From: Cudoniella acicularis
Lineage: Eukaryota; Ascomycota; Leotiomycetes; Helotiales; Helotiaceae
Assembly: GCA_013054445.1 (NCBI GenBank)
Contig: JAAMPI010001050.1
Coordinates: 1-20,578 of the forward strand
Reading direction: 5' to 3'
DNA length: 20,578 nt
The notes beneath the pieces were generated by a model, which was not told where the DNA came from, did no database searches, and saw only the letters and a list, made by a program, of their open reading frames with translations. The position numbers and the translations under genes are program-made. Below are positions 1 through 9,132 of this stretch, one piece after another (position 1 is the first letter of the stretch; the number at the start of each line of letters is the position of its first letter).

Positions 1-1148
1 CATACGGAAACGCATACCCCGTCCCATCCAAATTCGCACTATGTACAATCTTGGCATAAAAATTCGTAGGCGTGGTACTATAATATGCTGCTACGTTTGT
101 TGACGGCTGCGCAGAGGAAGAAAGGAGGGTGCTGCGGTTTAAGGCAGCGGCGAGCCGAGCGGTGATGGCGCCCATTTCGGCCGTGTTGGTGGGGGAGGCG
201 GCGAAGGGACCGGTCGAGCAGGAGAAGATGTCGGAGGTGCTGGGGGGGGCTGAATGTCCCGACGCCTGGGAAGACGAGGAGGCCGTTTACGACATTGCCG
301 GTGAGGACGCCCCAGGCGGCTTGGGTGTCTGGGAGGTGAGGGGGTTAGTGTTGATGTTTTTTTTTAGAAGGTATGATGCCAAACAAGAATTTGAGATTAC
401 CCCTGAATCGAGCCCAGTGGGGAGGTTGAGGTCACTTACCAACGGAAAGAGTTTGGTTCGTGTATTGAGACCACGCGGCATTGACGTAGCTATCGTAATA
501 CCCCGCGAAAAGCGAGCTATTCAACACATGTCCCGTGTTCGGACTCAAAGCTCTCAGAGGTTGCCCGGAAGAATCGTTGACGATCAGTTGGTTCCAGCCG
601 GCGCCATCAGTATTATTCTGCGCGACTAGTCCATCGCAAATAGTCTGCAAGCCATTCGCCGGAATCCCAGAAACGTGCTGCGTCGCTCCAGAGGTATTCG
701 TCAACGTCAAAGCGATCGGGATGCTGACGAAGTCCACGTAGCTGATATTGGCAAACAGCTGGGTATCGTTGAAGGTGAATTCGCAGAATCCCCACGTCTT
801 GTTGTAGTTCGGGTCAGATGGGTTGCTGACTGAGGGCTCGACGAGACCTGGACCGGGGTTTAATAGGAAGGTGAGTTCGTCATTCATACAAAACCAGATT
901 CGTCCCCCAGCGATCCTAGGAATTGTCACGTTGACTGTGGACCCCGACGCACCGAGTGGGATGCTGCAGTTTACTGCAAGGGCGGAACCGTTGGAGGAAG
1001 GCGACGTGGGGTAGTAAGGCGTTTGGCCATCTGCTTCAAGGATGACTAGGGCATTGTTGTTGTCTAAGGCCTGTCCAGTGATATAGGCGTAGACCGTATT
1101 GGTGTTTGACGAGTTTTGCAGGGCAATGTTGAGCGTTGAATTGGTCAT
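1..1148 (-). CDS. GH64 family beta-1,3-glucanase (3' end outside window; apparent frameshift)
   Basis: Probable thaumatin-like-fold endo-beta-1,3-glucanase of glycoside hydrolase family 64, acting on beta-1,3-glucan of cell walls. Exon 1 is 1148-440 (starts MTNSTLNIALQN), the intron is 439-329 (GTAAGT..CAG, 111 bp), and exon 2 runs from 328 off the left edge. Family landmarks in exon 1 include YAYITGQALD (about residues 20-29), GGRIWF (81-86), WGFCEFTFND (119-128) and YVDFVSIPIALT (137-148). Glu123 and Asp139 are 16 residues apart and fit the catalytic Glu/Asp pair known for GH64. Exon 2 continues the family sequence (TGNVVNGLLVFPGVGTF). At an eight-C tract (minus strand, positions 249-242) the frame then slips by +1: family-like sequence (STSDIFSCSTGPF, later GYAFPYD) resumes only if one C is skipped. 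Read literally, the frame reaches a stop near position 80. No N-terminal signal peptide is visible; the Met at 1148 is the natural start by homology. Family call sure; intact status uncertain. Confidence 0.88.
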
Positions 1149-3181
1149 GATGGCGGTAGCTGTCCTTGGACTAGAGACAGTCTTGAAACAAGGTAATATA
1201 AATTTGCTCCCTTTTGTAGCGCTTTTGGTTCAGTGAATGATGGGAAGAACTTGATTCCGAGTCCGTCGAAATTGCGAATGTTCCAGCTTTTAATATATTC
1301 CTATGGATCATCAGCACGATTATCACTTCCTGTCAACTGCAAATATCACTTGCCGCGGTGGTGACTAGAAAGGCAACTGCTTTTGAAGAATCAACAGCAT
1401 GAACAAAGCTCAACAGACCGCGATACTATTCAGGAATCAACGCCGAAATGAGAGGCTCCTGACAGCTGTAAATATGATCTGAGAAATTTTGATGGTTATC
1501 ATGGTGCCCACTTGGCGCCCAGGAACTCAAGACAATTCGCTGAGGGCCAACAGATATGGACCAATGAGATAAAAGACCACAACGCGATAACTGGATCTCG
1601 AGACAAAAAGCAAGGACAGAAAAATGACAACTTTGAATTTGAAGAAAGAAATCATTCGTTGAACTGGGATAATTATTCTCCGCTGAGCAAGGCACCTGAC
1701 GGTAACACTAGCTAGCACGATGTGTGACGTCAGCCACACGTTCTTGTAGATCTCTTGTGCCCATCGCAACGGCTCGAGATGGCGAAAGGACTTCCCCGCA
1801 GCCGTTAAAAATAGTTGTTTCAGATGATGCGATCGTGAGGCTTGAATTAACCATGTGGTGGGGAAAAAGGACGGAGTGTCTCAATTCTATTGAGATCACG
1901 AGATCAAATTTCTAGGTGTTCTCCAACTTCAAAGCTCGCGGGAAATAAATAGATGAAACGTTGCATTCAGAGCGTTCGATCATTTTAACTACCACAAGTT
2001 CCAAATGCTGGGACGAGTAGAAATATAGTGACTTTAGCTAAAAATCGCCCAAGTCAAAGGCAGAGATAGAGACTTCAAGTGACCAAAACGCCTGTTTACC
2101 GATTGACGATCTTCTCTCTCCCTCACGGAAATGCGAAGATTGCAAAGCTATTGAACTCGCTAGGGAAAAAGTAGACCTGAGAAGTAGAGAGAAACCATAG
2201 TTAATCTAACCTTCTGTTGAGATTTCCTCTTTCTAGCCTGAACTTATCGCTACCCCTTGACCATTAACGGTCCGTTTCGCAAAATCGGACAAAACATTTA
2301 AAAACAATTTAAAAGTCAATAAACTAGAAAACCCACCGCTAAATTGAAAAATGAGAGAAGCGAGGCTGCACACCTGTTTTCCTGGGTACACATCCGAGTA
2401 GCATAGCCGTTTTTCTTTGAAGAGTTTTGTTCCATTTTGCGAAAAGGAATGCTCGATAGTTGGATGGACAGTACTATATAGAGGTGCTTCTCATTAAAAC
2501 TTTCAAAAGTGCTATCCTCTCTGAACTCAACAAACATTGTAATAAACCACCTAGGTATTTATGTATCACAATATTTTCGCAACCTGCCCATGGATCAACT
2601 TTGCCACTACAATAAACATAATACGTACGTAGACGAGACGTTGGCATTAAAGCACCAAGGCGCACTTGCGCAAATCTGGTTCTATGTAATAGGAAGACAC
2701 AACAAGAAGCAAGGCAACAACGGCGTACTCCCGGCTTCGAGAATAGAATTGGCACTCGTCTATCTAGTAGCATCGAACCTTTTTCTCACTGCAAAAAGAA
2801 CGATTTTTTCACAGGATGACCCTGATTCTCTTTGTAATGGAAACCAACACCTTGACTGCAATCAAAAGGCTAGAATAACGCATTACATGCCGTCCACCAA
2901 GCTAAGTGCAATTTCGGGAGGGAATACACATACCTCTTCTCAAGAACCCTTTTTGAAACCTGGCTACTCTCACTCACCCATATGTCTCTATGCACGCCTT
3001 TAGCGCGCGATGCTACTGTTGCATTTTCCAGTGCTGCTTTGCCACAACATGACATCGGCGCCACCAACCAACGATCTTCTCCATTAAGCATAACCATAAT
3101 CATATTAGATACCCATGAGGCTTATCTCGCCTCTTTCACCTGTGAACATCGTACGATAAGTACTCGTACCAGTGGATGTCT

Positions 3182-3223
3182 CTAAGCGTTAGCGCTTAGT
3201 AAAGTACATGTACATGTACATGT
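3182..3223. repeat. 7-bp inverted repeat followed by TACATG array
   Basis: CTAAGCG (3182-3188) and CGCTTAG (3193-3199) are perfect inverted repeats with a 4-nt TTAG loop. Six bases later GTACATG-type sequence repeats three times (3204-3223); each unit is itself part of a self-complementary string. Either could extrude as a small hairpin. No function is inferred. Confidence 0.7.
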
Positions 3224-3494
3224 GTATGTCCGTCTGTGAGAGCATTCGGGATACACTCGGACCGAGTCACCGAACCACCGTGCCGGGAGGGAAACCACTA
3301 CAAAGATATTGGTATTTAGCCGGAATCGGGTTCGACGAGTCATGGGTTGACACGCTATTGGATTTTACTGCCACACTCACTCGGGAATAACCAAAACGGA
3401 CATTATTCGTGTGCATCTTGTGGGGAAGAGGCTTGAAGGTGTTGTGCGCGACGAGGTTGAAAGTTCCATGGCGTCGGACATGTGCGGTCGAGAT

Positions 3495-3535
3495 GCGGAC
3501 CCGTGTGCGGACCCGTGTGCGGACCCGTGTGCGGA
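3495..3535. repeat. 12-bp tandem repeat, 3.4 copies
   Basis: The unit GCGGACCCGTGT is repeated at 3495-3506, 3507-3518 and 3519-3530, followed by GCGGA. The unit length is a multiple of three, so frames on both strands stay open through it (repeating PCAD on plus, TGPH on minus). That explains two spurious-looking frames here rather than proving a gene. Confidence 0.9.
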
Positions 3536-4306
3536 TAACTGGTGCCGCTGTTGGATGGCTTGCGGTCAGATGATGAAAATCTGCAGTGGTAGCGGTGTTG
3601 ATCCTGGAAGGAGAAGCTGTGAAGAGGGTTGCATTGTGTGTTGTTTGTGATGCAGTTGACCATGGGACGGGGGGTCTGTTATAGGATATGGTTGAGTACC
3701 GTAGCTATATTGGAGCTTATCGCTTCCCTGTAAATGTGGAGAAGCAATCGTCCACTTCGGTCAGCTGACTGTATTGAAACCCAGTGGGCTATTTCTTGGG
3801 ATTTGGGCTGAGTTTCATCGGCGGCTACCTTGTCATTAGGCTCCGGATGTGATGTCGAGGGATTATTAACATTGATCTCGTCAGCCGGTGGCAGAGTTGA
3901 AGAATAATGAAGAAGTATAATCCGAGTAATAAGGCTGATAGCTGACAGGTAGCCAGCCGTCCTTGCCCCAGTAGACGAGCCGTGATATGTAACAATGGGG
4001 CTTGCCGTTCATAGTGGAAACCATGGCGTTGGGTTTCTGCACTGTAACAAAATAGTGATGAGTTGGAATGTATACCGGAGGCGTTATATAGGACGAATGT
4101 GCCGTGATAATCCGTATTCTGATATGTGACAAACGAGAGACACGGCGACTAAGCGGGACGCTTGTCTTGATATAGGAATAAACGAGCATTATGCCGTGAG
4201 ATATTGGTTTTCCTATAGCTAGGCTATACAGTTAAGCCACAAACAATGTCGCATTAATGTGGGGAGAAAGAACCGGTGACGAAATGAGCAATGACTCGTT
4301 ATGTAC

Positions 4307-4344
4307 GGCCCGAGATCGATCCTCGGGAAGGAATGGCTCGGGCC
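4307..4344. repeat. Alternative stem-loops immediately 3' of the M61 stop codon
   Basis: GGCCCGAG (4307-4314) is perfectly complementary to CTCGGGCC (4337-4344). Its core CCCGAG (4309-4314) can instead pair with CTCGGG at 4322-4327 across a 7-nt loop, ATCGATC. Two mutually exclusive GC-rich hairpins therefore lie in the 3' UTR, starting one base after the M61 peptidase stop codon (4348-4346 on minus). They could influence termination, mRNA stability or polyadenylation; that is inference. Confidence 0.7.
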
Positions 4345-4345
4345 T

Positions 4346-5989
4346 CTATGCCGCTTCGACTTTGACCATATGCCACGAACCGGCCTTCTCAAACGCCCTT
4401 GGCCAATATTTGATCCTTGTTTCAAGCCCCTGCCTCTCGATAACAACTTCCATCTCAGATTCGAAGTTATCAACGCACAGGGATATATGCGAACTGCTGA
4501 GGATCTTATCTTCATCTTTCAACCCTGCTTGCTGTGCCCTACTCCCACTCTTTAGGTCCATGACAATTCCCTCGTCAAAACTTTGCATGTGGAAGCCGAA
4601 ATCCAAAATCTCTTGATCCTTTGGAATCAAACGATGCGTTTTAGCGCCGAACATTTCGGGAGGCAGGAGAATAGTTGATCCTTTAAGCATGTGCTCATAC
4701 CTCTCATCAATTTCCTCACCCATCAGTGGCTGTAAAAGCGCCACAAATTCCGAGAGACCATGCGGTTCACCATTTGCTTTCTTTTTGACCAACGGTTTGA
4801 TTGCTAGATCCTCAATCGGCCTAATCAATTTTGACATCCGCCTGGCTCGTAAGTCAACCCCCACTACGAACGCCCATGCTCGAGAGGATACGAGTTCCCT
4901 GGCATAGAAATCCGACGTCGCAGCTTTGAGTAATTCGGCTTGAGGGAGGTGGATCAGAGGATTTGTGTAGTACTTTGTGCAAAGCACGTTGATTGTGGAG
5001 GAAAAGTAGTCGCCCGAGCGAAAGCGGCTTCGGAAAGGGAGGTAAACAGAGAGAACGTTTCGGACACCTTCGTAGAACCAATCTATTCGTTCATCCGTGA
5101 CTGAACCCCCAAGCCAATGATGCACCGTTTCATGTGCCAGTCGACGCACCAGATCGTAGTCAGTAGCTTGGTTTATTTGATTATCGTAGTCGAAAATGTG
5201 ACTGTGATTGAAGCTTGTCCCCCCAAATGAGGTTGGAGTTTTCCGCACAAAGCTTCGATGCGGATTCTGTATTGAGGGAGAGTCATCGAAGAACACTTCT
5301 GCAACTTTCAAAAAGAATGCGTGATGCATGTCCTTGATGACTTCGATATTAGAAGGAAGATTTCCAAACCAATAATAGCCGTAGTACTCAGATATGCTGT
5401 CTGCAGTCGATTTAGTTGGATGGCTTTGAACGGGGCCAACCATATAGACTGAATCGTTCAAGAAGGAGGCGGGGCCAATTCTCTCAATTACATCTGGTCC
5501 TTCCCCAAATGTCCATATGGCTCTTGTCCCGCTGGGCGCATTGCTCAGATCCCATTCAACAACATTGCGATAACGACTAGCCCCTGGCGGAATGGGTATA
5601 AAGGAGAGTCCAGAACCAAGTACGCCACCTTGATCACAACGGAGAGACAAATCTGGCTTTCCGGGGGCACTTGCAGCGCTTGATGGCGTCGCAAAATACT
5701 GAAGATTTATGTTGCCCGTCGTATTGCGACCAGCGATCCATGCCAGACCAGCCTCTTTCGTAGAATCTTTGATCACGACTGGAAGTTCTCCATTGTCGTC
5801 GAAAGCTAGCAGCTCGGATTCTCGGATACATGTTTCCTTCACGACATGCGGAAATGCAACCACAGTACTTCCTTCTTCGAGCGGGGCAGACTCAATGGCC
5901 AGAACAATGGATAGGCGGTAGACCTCGGAGAGACTGTTAAATTCAGGGGTGATTTTCAAGTGGACTTTTGGTTCTTTGGAGCTAGCCAT
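4346..5989 (-). CDS. M61/M1-like gluzincin metallopeptidase with C-terminal PDZ-like segment
   Basis: Predicted zinc aminopeptidase-like protein of 547 residues, encoded by a single uninterrupted frame. The zinc motif HETVH is at residues 286-290, followed by HWLGG and then WFYEG, whose Glu307 is the likely third zinc ligand. The H290-to-E307 gap is 16 residues, slightly shorter than the 18 typical of M1 enzymes. The N-terminal ~250 residues are beta-rich, as expected for the N-terminal domain of M61 enzymes. Residues about 460-530 resemble a PDZ fold (GIVMDLKSGSRAQQAGLKDEDKIL), a combination characteristic of M61 (glycyl aminopeptidase family). No signal peptide or membrane segment is visible, so it is probably cytosolic. 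The start MASSKEP is the first Met of the frame and lies 329 bp from the start of the divergent DUF1776 gene. Lack of introns contrasts with the neighbours. Substrate unknown; an M1-like assignment is the alternative. Confidence 0.85.
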   Translation of the reverse strand: MASSKEPKVHLKITPEFNSLSEVYRLSIVLAIESAPLEEGSTVVAFPHVVKETCIRESELLAFDDNGELPVVIKDSTKEAGLAWIAGRNTTGNINLQYFATPSSAASAPGKPDLSLRCDQGGVLGSGLSFIPIPPGASRYRNVVEWDLSNAPSGTRAIWTFGEGPDVIERIGPASFLNDSVYMVGPVQSHPTKSTADSISEYYGYYWFGNLPSNIEVIKDMHHAFFLKVAEVFFDDSPSIQNPHRSFVRKTPTSFGGTSFNHSHIFDYDNQINQATDYDLVRRLAHETVHHWLGGSVTDERIDWFYEGVRNVLSVYLPFRSRFRSGDYFSSTINVLCTKYYTNPLIHLPQAELLKAATSDFYARELVSSRAWAFVVGVDLRARRMSKLIRPIEDLAIKPLVKKKANGEPHGLSEFVALLQPLMGEEIDERYEHMLKGSTILLPPEMFGAKTHRLIPKDQEILDFGFHMQSFDEGIVMDLKSGSRAQQAGLKDEDKILSSSHISLCVDNFESEMEVVIERQGLETRIKYWPRAFEKAGSWHMVKVEAA

Positions 5990-6318
5990 TGTGAAATAAG
6001 AGACGCGTCAAGTAGATACCGGAGGAGGGACAAAGAGCTTTGTGAATATAATCAAATCTCGAATACAATGCAATTTGCCGTCCTTGAACAGATATGTAAT
6101 TACTGATCGCGACTCGATCTTAACAGGATTTCTGTCGTTTGGATGGTTAAAAGAAGCTCACGCGTGGAGGTTGATGAAGCAAGCACCAAAACAAGAAATC
6201 CTAGCCAAGAGGACGAGAACTCGGCAAGCTTCCCCGCATCCACGAACGACCTCGAAGCTTGCATCAACACTACCACACCACCCAACTCCATCCAAGTTTC
6301 ATCACGTCGTCGCCTATC
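5990..6318. promoter_or_regulatory. Divergent promoter region between M61 peptidase and DUF1776 genes
   Basis: These 329 bp separate two head-to-head start codons, so they must hold both 5' UTRs and core promoters. Visible elements are two ACGCGT hexamers (6003-6008 and 6160-6165), which match the MluI cell-cycle box bound by MBF-type factors in fungi, and a near-palindrome ACAAAG-AG-CTTTGT at 6030-6043, about 40 bp before the M61 ATG. ACGCGT occurs by chance about once per 4 kb, so two copies here are suggestive only. No clear TATA box was seen on either strand. Confidence 0.5.
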
Positions 6319-7925
6319 ATGTCTGCAGACGATCAAGCTTTCCTAGACGTTGTGAGCATACTCATCCCCCTTCTGTACCCCTCACAGCGCTGATCGATTA
6401 TATCTTCACAGCTGTCCTCAGTTCCGAATGACATCCGGCGATACTCGAACGACGTCGCCGATTACGTCGACAAGCATCTCGAAAAGGTCTCAAATGTACT
6501 AAGGGAAGCTTTATCTTCATCGCAATGGATCCCAGAGCCTGTGCGCCCCAAACCTCCACCGCTTCCTCCGCGGACCTTTATTCAAGCTGTATCTGCGCCT
6601 ACCTCGACATACACCCGAATCTACAGCTGGGTGACAAATCATAAGATCCTTACAACCGTCATTGTACTAGTTGTTGGAGGTGTCACATATCATATCATTA
6701 AGAAGAAGACGAATAGCCGGAAAAAGCGCAGAGCAAAGCGCGCTGCAAATGGCGCAAGATTCGAGGTTGTGATTATTGCCGGATCACCATCCGAGCCTAT
6801 TACTCGATCACTTTCTCTAGATCTCGAGAGGAGAGGTTTCATCGTGTACATCGTCTGTAATACCATTGAGGAGGAAGTGGCAGTCCATAATGAAGCCCGG
6901 CAGGATATCAGACCCCTGATGATTGACATTACAGATGTGGGTATCTTTTTGCCACCATTAATACATGAATACTGACAACACCACAGCCATCCAGTGCTCG
7001 CGCTTCCATCGACCGCTTCACAATACACCTCCAAACACCACATACCGCTTTCCAAGGAGCAAAAGCCCACCACCTAAACCTTCGCTCCCTTATCTTAATC
7101 CCCTCGTCCACTTACCCTTCCCAACCCATTGCCACTCTCTCCCCCTCAACGCTTTCCGACCTCCTTAACACTCGCCTCCTAATCCCCATCCTAACTCTCC
7201 AAACCTTCCTTCCCCTCCTCCAACAACTTCCCCTATCACACCCACATCTCCACGCCAGCACCGCACCAGCAACCAAGCCATCCGTCCTCGTTCTAACACC
7301 AAGCATAATCGCTAACCTAACACCGGCCTTCCATCTCCCAGAATCCTCAATAGTATCCGCTTTGAATGCTTTCACCACCGTTCTCTCGGCCGAATTATCA
7401 CCTCTCAACATCCGAGTAATCCACCTGCAAATGGGAACATTCGACACATCAGCCTTCTCACCACACAACAAACAACTTACAACAGTCTCGGCCACTCGCG
7501 CCGAGACCCTTAAATGGGACGACACCGCCCGGTCTTCATTTGGCAGGAACTTCGTATCAGTGAACGGAACGAAAGGACTGGCTGTGGGCAAGGGAAGCAG
7601 TCTCCGAGAACTAAACGACGCGGTATTTGACGCTATGGTTAGGGGAAGAGGGGGAGTAGTGAGGGTTGGAATGGGAAGTGTTGTTTACGGGTTTGTGGGA
7701 CGATGGGTTCCGCAGGGATTGGTGGGGTGGATGATGGGAGTGAGGAACGTTGCGGATGGCAAGGCAAATGAGTTTGGAAAGGGGAAGGCGGGTGAGTGGC
7801 CACGGGATAGGTCGACGAGTCCGGGCAGTAGCAGCAAGATGGAGGAAAGTGAGTACGATTATGTGTATAAGGATAGGTCCGACAAGGGAGTTCAGGAAGT
7901 GCTGAGGGGATATGAGGATGAATGA
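6319..7925 (+). CDS. DUF1776 family protein, membrane-anchored SDR-like
   Basis: Fungal protein of the DUF1776 family, function unestablished. Exons are 6319-6351, 6412-6936 and 6987-7925 (introns of 60 and 50 bp with GTGAGC..CAG and GTGGGT..CAG ends), giving 498 residues. All junctions keep frame. It begins MSADDQAFLDVLSSVPNDIR; an amphipathic N-terminal stretch is followed by a proline-rich segment (PRPKPPPLPPR-like, about 55-65). One strong transmembrane segment lies at about 90-107 (ILTTVIVLVVGGVTYHII), immediately followed by a very basic stretch (KKK..RKKRRAKR), which suggests a cytosolic C-terminal side. The C-terminal domain has Rossmann-like features: VVIIAGSPSEPITRSLSLDLERRG resembles a nucleotide-binding beta-alpha unit, and SALNAFTTVLSAEL resembles the helix that carries the SDR active-site Tyr/Lys. 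The classical YxxxK pair is absent, so catalysis is doubtful. The C-terminus (SPGSSSKMEESEYDYVYKDRSDKG) is acidic and polar. The first exon is tiny, but its start matches the family. Confidence 0.87.
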
Positions 7926-8511
7926 GGCGTTTAGGGAGGTCGGTAATCTGCGGTAGCCCTGTGGGAATAAGAAATCTGGTAGGAGTTCAAGAGTGAGCAT
8001 ATAGGTCAGGGGGGTGCCAACTATGGCCGGATGGATAGAAACGGGGATTGGTAATAAGAGACAAATCTCCCTTCACGGCATAAAGACAGACCACTTCACT
8101 TAAACCACACACGAAAAACAACCACTCTAAAAAAATAAAATAACAAATCAAATGAGAAGAGAATCCTTCATCGAAAACATGGATATTGCATTGACACAGC
8201 CGTCTTTGCGCGTTGCCGATCATCGGTCAAACTTTAAAGGGGAGGCTGACAGCCCTTTCAAAACTGTGCCACAAGCCGACTCTCGGCTTCGCACTCTATC
8301 CGTATTTTGGGTATTCAGACTCAGGCTCATGTTTAGGCTCAGGTCCGCGAGGAAGGAAGGTTGTACCGGTCAGCTAATATCCACATGCTGCAGGTGGCGA
8401 GATGATATATCCATCCGAGAATCATTTACCAGTACTGTACGAGTATTGACGGGATGACGGATGTGCCGGTCATGAGAAGATAGCTATCCGTAGAAATTTC
8501 GATGTTACACG

Positions 8512-8623
8512 GGTTTGTCAAAAGGCTGTTCGTCCAAGCCTTTTTCCAAGGGAATCTGCGTGTGAAGGTAGCCAACCAGTCAGGCCTGTTTTAAAGCTTG
8601 GACGAACAGACTTCTGACAAACC
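8512..8623. repeat. 112-bp MITE-like element with 28-bp terminal inverted repeats
   Basis: Positions 8512-8539 (starting GGTTTGTCAAAAGGCTGTTC, ending GTCCAAGC) are the reverse complement of 8596-8623 at 25 or so of 28 positions; mismatches are confined to the inner AAAAGG/AGAAGT portion. The 14-bp block CTGTTCGTCCAAGC is perfect. About 56 bp lie between the arms, including a CAGGCCTG palindrome at 8581-8588. Size and design fit a miniature inverted-repeat element, or a transcript-scale hairpin. No target-site duplication is evident next to the arms, so insertion is not proven. Confidence 0.6.
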
Positions 8624-8736
8624 GAGCAGTGACTGCCAGCCTTGTTTCGAAGAGTAGGCTTGCAGCTCGTTGTGCGGGTATAATAACTTGTAATAAGCTT
8701 CAATGAGTCCCATGAGCACTCCCTGGTTGTGGCGCA

Positions 8737-8779
8737 AAGCAAGCCCGCTCTAAGTTTAGAGATTTTTGCGGGTTTGCTT
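8737..8779. repeat. Imperfect hairpin
   Basis: AAGCAAGCCCGC (8737-8748) is complementary to GCGGGTTTGCTT (8768-8779) with one G:T-type mismatch. Inside the loop, TCTAA..TTAGAGA adds further pairing. It lies in the 3' intergenic region of Yth1 and DUF1776; role unknown. Confidence 0.5.
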
Positions 8780-9132
8780 GAGTAACGTGAGTACGTATGC
8801 AATTGCCTAATAGGGGTTGAAGCTTGACCTTGCCAGCCGGAAAATTGACGAACTGCTTTTGTCTTGACGAGATGAACTTGGCTCCGAATATCGGTAAGTC
8901 CGAGAGTTAAAGCTCTTACCAGCAACCGGGGATGTGTTTGCAACTTCGCAAAAACCCCCTCCTGTTCCTTCAGGTTGTGGCGTAAGATCGACATGGAAAT
9001 AGGTGTCCGGAGTGAAGCTTCACCTAAAATGTCTCACATCGTTTCATATCCGCCTCGGTACCGACCATCGTGTTCACACGTTTAAAAATCCCTGAACTTC
9101 CACGTTTCGGTGCCACGTTTTCCCCCAGATAA

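Larger units (their letters stand above)
1149..4345. other. 3.2 kb intergenic region, no convincing gene
   Basis: No open frame here carries a motif I recognise, and none shows the coding character of the flanking genes. The longest ATG frame (2509-3003, plus, 164 codons) has no domain, signal peptide or plausible splice partner. Minus-strand frames between about 3400 and 4190 (including one with a TATATAA some 65 bp before an ATG near 4023) are weak candidates for a small or decayed gene only. The region contains a perfect TGACGTCA palindrome (CRE/ATF-type site) at 1725-1732, a 12-bp tandem repeat, a short inverted repeat followed by a TACATG array, and a hairpin set beside the M61 stop codon, listed separately where useful. 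The left end is the 5' flank of the GH64 gene. No transposase, reverse transcriptase or long terminal repeats were seen. Confidence 0.6.
7926..9132. other. 1.2 kb intergenic region with inverted repeats
   Basis: This lies between the stop codons of convergent DUF1776 (plus) and Yth1 (minus), so it holds both 3' UTRs. Small frames at 8152-8457 (plus) and 8518-8994 (minus, 158 codons) have no recognisable domain; the latter overlaps the inverted-repeat element at 8512-8623 and is probably not coding. Other structure: an imperfect 12-bp hairpin at 8737-8779, a 10-bp direct repeat GGTTGTGGCG at 8725 and 8973, and a perfect 12-bp palindrome GTGAAGCTTCAC at 9012-9023. The 8510-9025 stretch could be a decayed small transposon, but no transposase fragment was recognised. 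Confidence 0.5.

Noticed and set aside
129..629. 166-codon plus-strand frame
   Set aside because: Antisense shadow of the GH64 gene, which has clear family motifs and a splice junction on the minus strand.
2509..3003. 164-codon plus-strand open frame
   Set aside because: No domain, signal peptide or splice partner; composition is like surrounding non-coding DNA, and frames of this length are expected by chance in the 3.2-kb gap.
3680..4189. Minus-strand frames suggesting a small gene with a TATA-like box near 4085 and an ATG near 4023, followed by about 110 open codons in another frame
   Set aside because: The long frame lacks an ATG and no splice pair joins it convincingly to the ATG frame; an open stretch of that length is expected about once by chance in this region.
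8518..8994. 158-codon minus-strand frame
   Set aside because: It overlaps the inverted-repeat element and other hairpins and has no recognisable domain.
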